Assembly: GCA_003220535.1 (NCBI GenBank) | Contig: QHSU01000074.1 | Span: forward strand, 16,247-80,246 | Source: Candidatus Rokuibacteriota bacterium | GTDB taxonomy: Bacteria; Methylomirabilota; Methylomirabilia; Rokubacteriales; CSP1-6 | Direction of reading: 5' to 3' | Length of the DNA: 64,000 nucleotides | In this document: positions 63,296 to 64,000 of the stretch, in pieces | Layout of the letters: each line of letters starts with the position of its first letter | How positions within the stretch are numbered: position 1 is the stretch's first letter | Position numbers and translations under genes: made by a program | Notes under the pieces: generated by a model | Database searches by the model: none | Seen by the model: only the letters and a program-made list of their open reading frames with translations | What the model was told of the DNA's origin: nothing

Positions 63296-63334
63296 ACCCC
63301 CTCGGTAAGTCACGTACTTCCGAGGGGGTTTTTC
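63296..63334 (+). terminator. Rho-independent terminator
   Basis: ACCCCCTCGG, then AAGT, a short loop, ACTT and CCGAGGGGGT form a stem of about 14 bp with one bulge, followed directly by T5. It would terminate transcripts from the tRNA-Val promoter. Confidence 0.8.
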
Positions 63335-63493
63335 TTTCACTCGTATCGCCGTCTACTATCGCTTTCCGCCGTTTCGCGCGGCCGTGGGGGCCGTTCTCGG
63401 GGCCGTTTCTCGGTGGCCGCCGGCCTCTAGTTGCCGATACCTATGGGTCGTCCACGCCGAGCGGAGCTTGATCGTGAAAGGACGGTCGCGGCG

Positions 63494-63815
63494 ATGCTCA
63501 AGACGATGATGTGCGCGATCGAAGGCGCTGCGGCGGGCGACGGCGTGCAGTCGGTGACGATCACCACCGCGGACACCGATCGCGACGGCGACCGCGTCCT
63601 CTCGGACGGGCTCGACGTCACCAACTATCTCCGCCCGGGCGGCGCCGTGCTCTTCGGGCACGACTACAAATCGATCCCGGTCGGCGAGACGCACACGCTC
63701 AGCGCGGTGCCCGGACGGGGCATTCGCGCGACCTTCACCTGGCTCGAAGGTGACGCCTTCGCCGACCGCGTGAAAAACGCCTGGGCCCAGGGCGTCCTGA
63801 GTTACGCCATGAACG
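63494..63815 (+). pseudogene. HK97-type phage prohead protease, interrupted
   Basis: From ATG 63494 the frame encodes TADTDRDGDRVLSDGLDVTN, then GGAVLFGHDYKSIPVGETHT, TFTWLEGDAFADRV and WAQGVLSYAM. This is the N-terminal half of the caudoviral prohead protease (Peptidase_U35) family, which processes the capsid scaffold. After about 63815 the frame stays open but no longer resembles the family; an insertion sequence end begins there. It is the only phage gene visible; the rest would lie beyond the window or be lost. Confidence 0.65.
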
Positions 63816-64000
63816 CTAGCCTACTTCACGGTGCGAAAATGAGCGCGGACAGCCGCTCGTCCTGGCATGATGGCGCCGTTCGAGAGCGCGCCTCGTTCGC
63901 TTCTCGTCTTTCTGCCTGCTGGTCATCGGACGAGCCTCGGGACCATGCCCGGCGGCCCCGCGCGGCCGAGGACGTGGAGGTTGTTCGCAATCACGCCGAG
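63815..64000. mobile_element. Insertion sequence end (truncated by the window)
   Basis: The match to the prohead protease family ends at about 63811-63820. The following bases (starting near GCTAGCCTACTTCACGG) carry a short non-coding stretch and then the 3' end of a transposase-like frame on the minus strand. The boundary and any target duplication cannot be fixed without the other end. Confidence 0.5.
63923..64000 (-). CDS. Transposase, C-terminal end (partial)
   Basis: On the minus strand the frame from 64000 reads LGVIANNLHVLGR and ends with a TGA at 63925-63923. This phrase is typical of the last helix of DDE transposases in several IS families. About 25 residues are visible; family assignment needs the rest. 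Confidence 0.5.
   Translation of the reverse strand, partial: LGVIANNLHVLGRAGPPGMVPRLVR

Noticed and set aside
63241..63334. Complete tRNA-Val with an intron
   Set aside because: No sequence pairing with the anticodon 3' stem or the acceptor strand follows within 100 bp, and bacterial tRNA introns are large group I/II introns, which are not seen.

Overview
The window is a continuous, gene-dense piece of a high-GC (roughly 70%) bacterial chromosome. It ends in an insertion sequence sitting inside a phage-derived gene. The cell appears to be a diderm: it carries LolA (outer-membrane lipoprotein carrier), several lipoproteins and TPR proteins with signal peptides, and a PilT ATPase. The mix of housekeeping genes, many ABC/TAXI solute-binding proteins and an aldehyde:ferredoxin oxidoreductase recalls uncultured Rokubacteria/Methylomirabilota-type genomes. 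That placement is an inference from style, not a search result.

Layout. 1-7.7 kb: PII tail, glnE, polA, coaE in overlapping order, then a 2H phosphoesterase and rsmA. 7.8-14.4 kb: M23 peptidase, a MazF-type toxin-antitoxin pair, RNase J and FtsK. 14.4-17.6 kb: an ECF sigma/anti-sigma/DUF4139 locus with two matching sigma-E-like promoters. 17.7-22.5 kb: small accessory enzymes and three eroded genes or remnants. 22.5-26.1 kb: a peptide-type ABC importer. 26-34.9 kb: lolA, yajQ, tatA with a zinc ribbon, a VTT membrane protein, a frameshifted PilZ gene, rimO, pgpA, cinA, a TPR lipoprotein and thpR. 35-43.4 kb: recA, pilT, recX, alaS, a response regulator/histidine kinase pair and a metallo-hydrolase lipoprotein. 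43.4-49.2 kb: a polyamine region. Agmatinase-methyltransferase-GNAT-rRNA methyltransferase run leftward, and speD-speE-DUF4321 run rightward, with three long inverted repeats at the left end, the divergent centre and the right end. 49.2-56.5 kb: maf, a solute-binding protein, an endonuclease III relative, murG, a 53-bp tandem repeat, ddl, rarA and a HAD phosphatase. 56.5-62.7 kb: two TPR envelope proteins translationally coupled to a tungsten-type aldehyde:ferredoxin oxidoreductase. 62.8-64 kb: a small lipoprotein, the 5' half of a tRNA-Val, a terminator, a HK97-type prohead protease fragment and an IS end.

The most interesting signals are regulatory. (1) Between the divergent polyamine operons lies a nearly perfect 58-bp-arm palindrome bracketed by two outward promoters, each with the -35 box TTGCAA. 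The speD side then has a leader with a hairpin and a 10-codon upstream ORF whose stop overlaps the TTG start of speD. (2) Two other long inverted repeats share a conserved 13-nt motif although their arms are unrelated. (3) Many genes have a TANNNT box 6-8 nt before the start codon, implying leaderless mRNAs. (4) Several genes have no ATG/GTG/TTG where family homology begins; two appear to use CTG overlapping the upstream TGA. (5) The ECF sigma gene and the DUF4139 gene share a GGAAC-N18-TCTAA promoter. All are read by eye and need computation or experiment.
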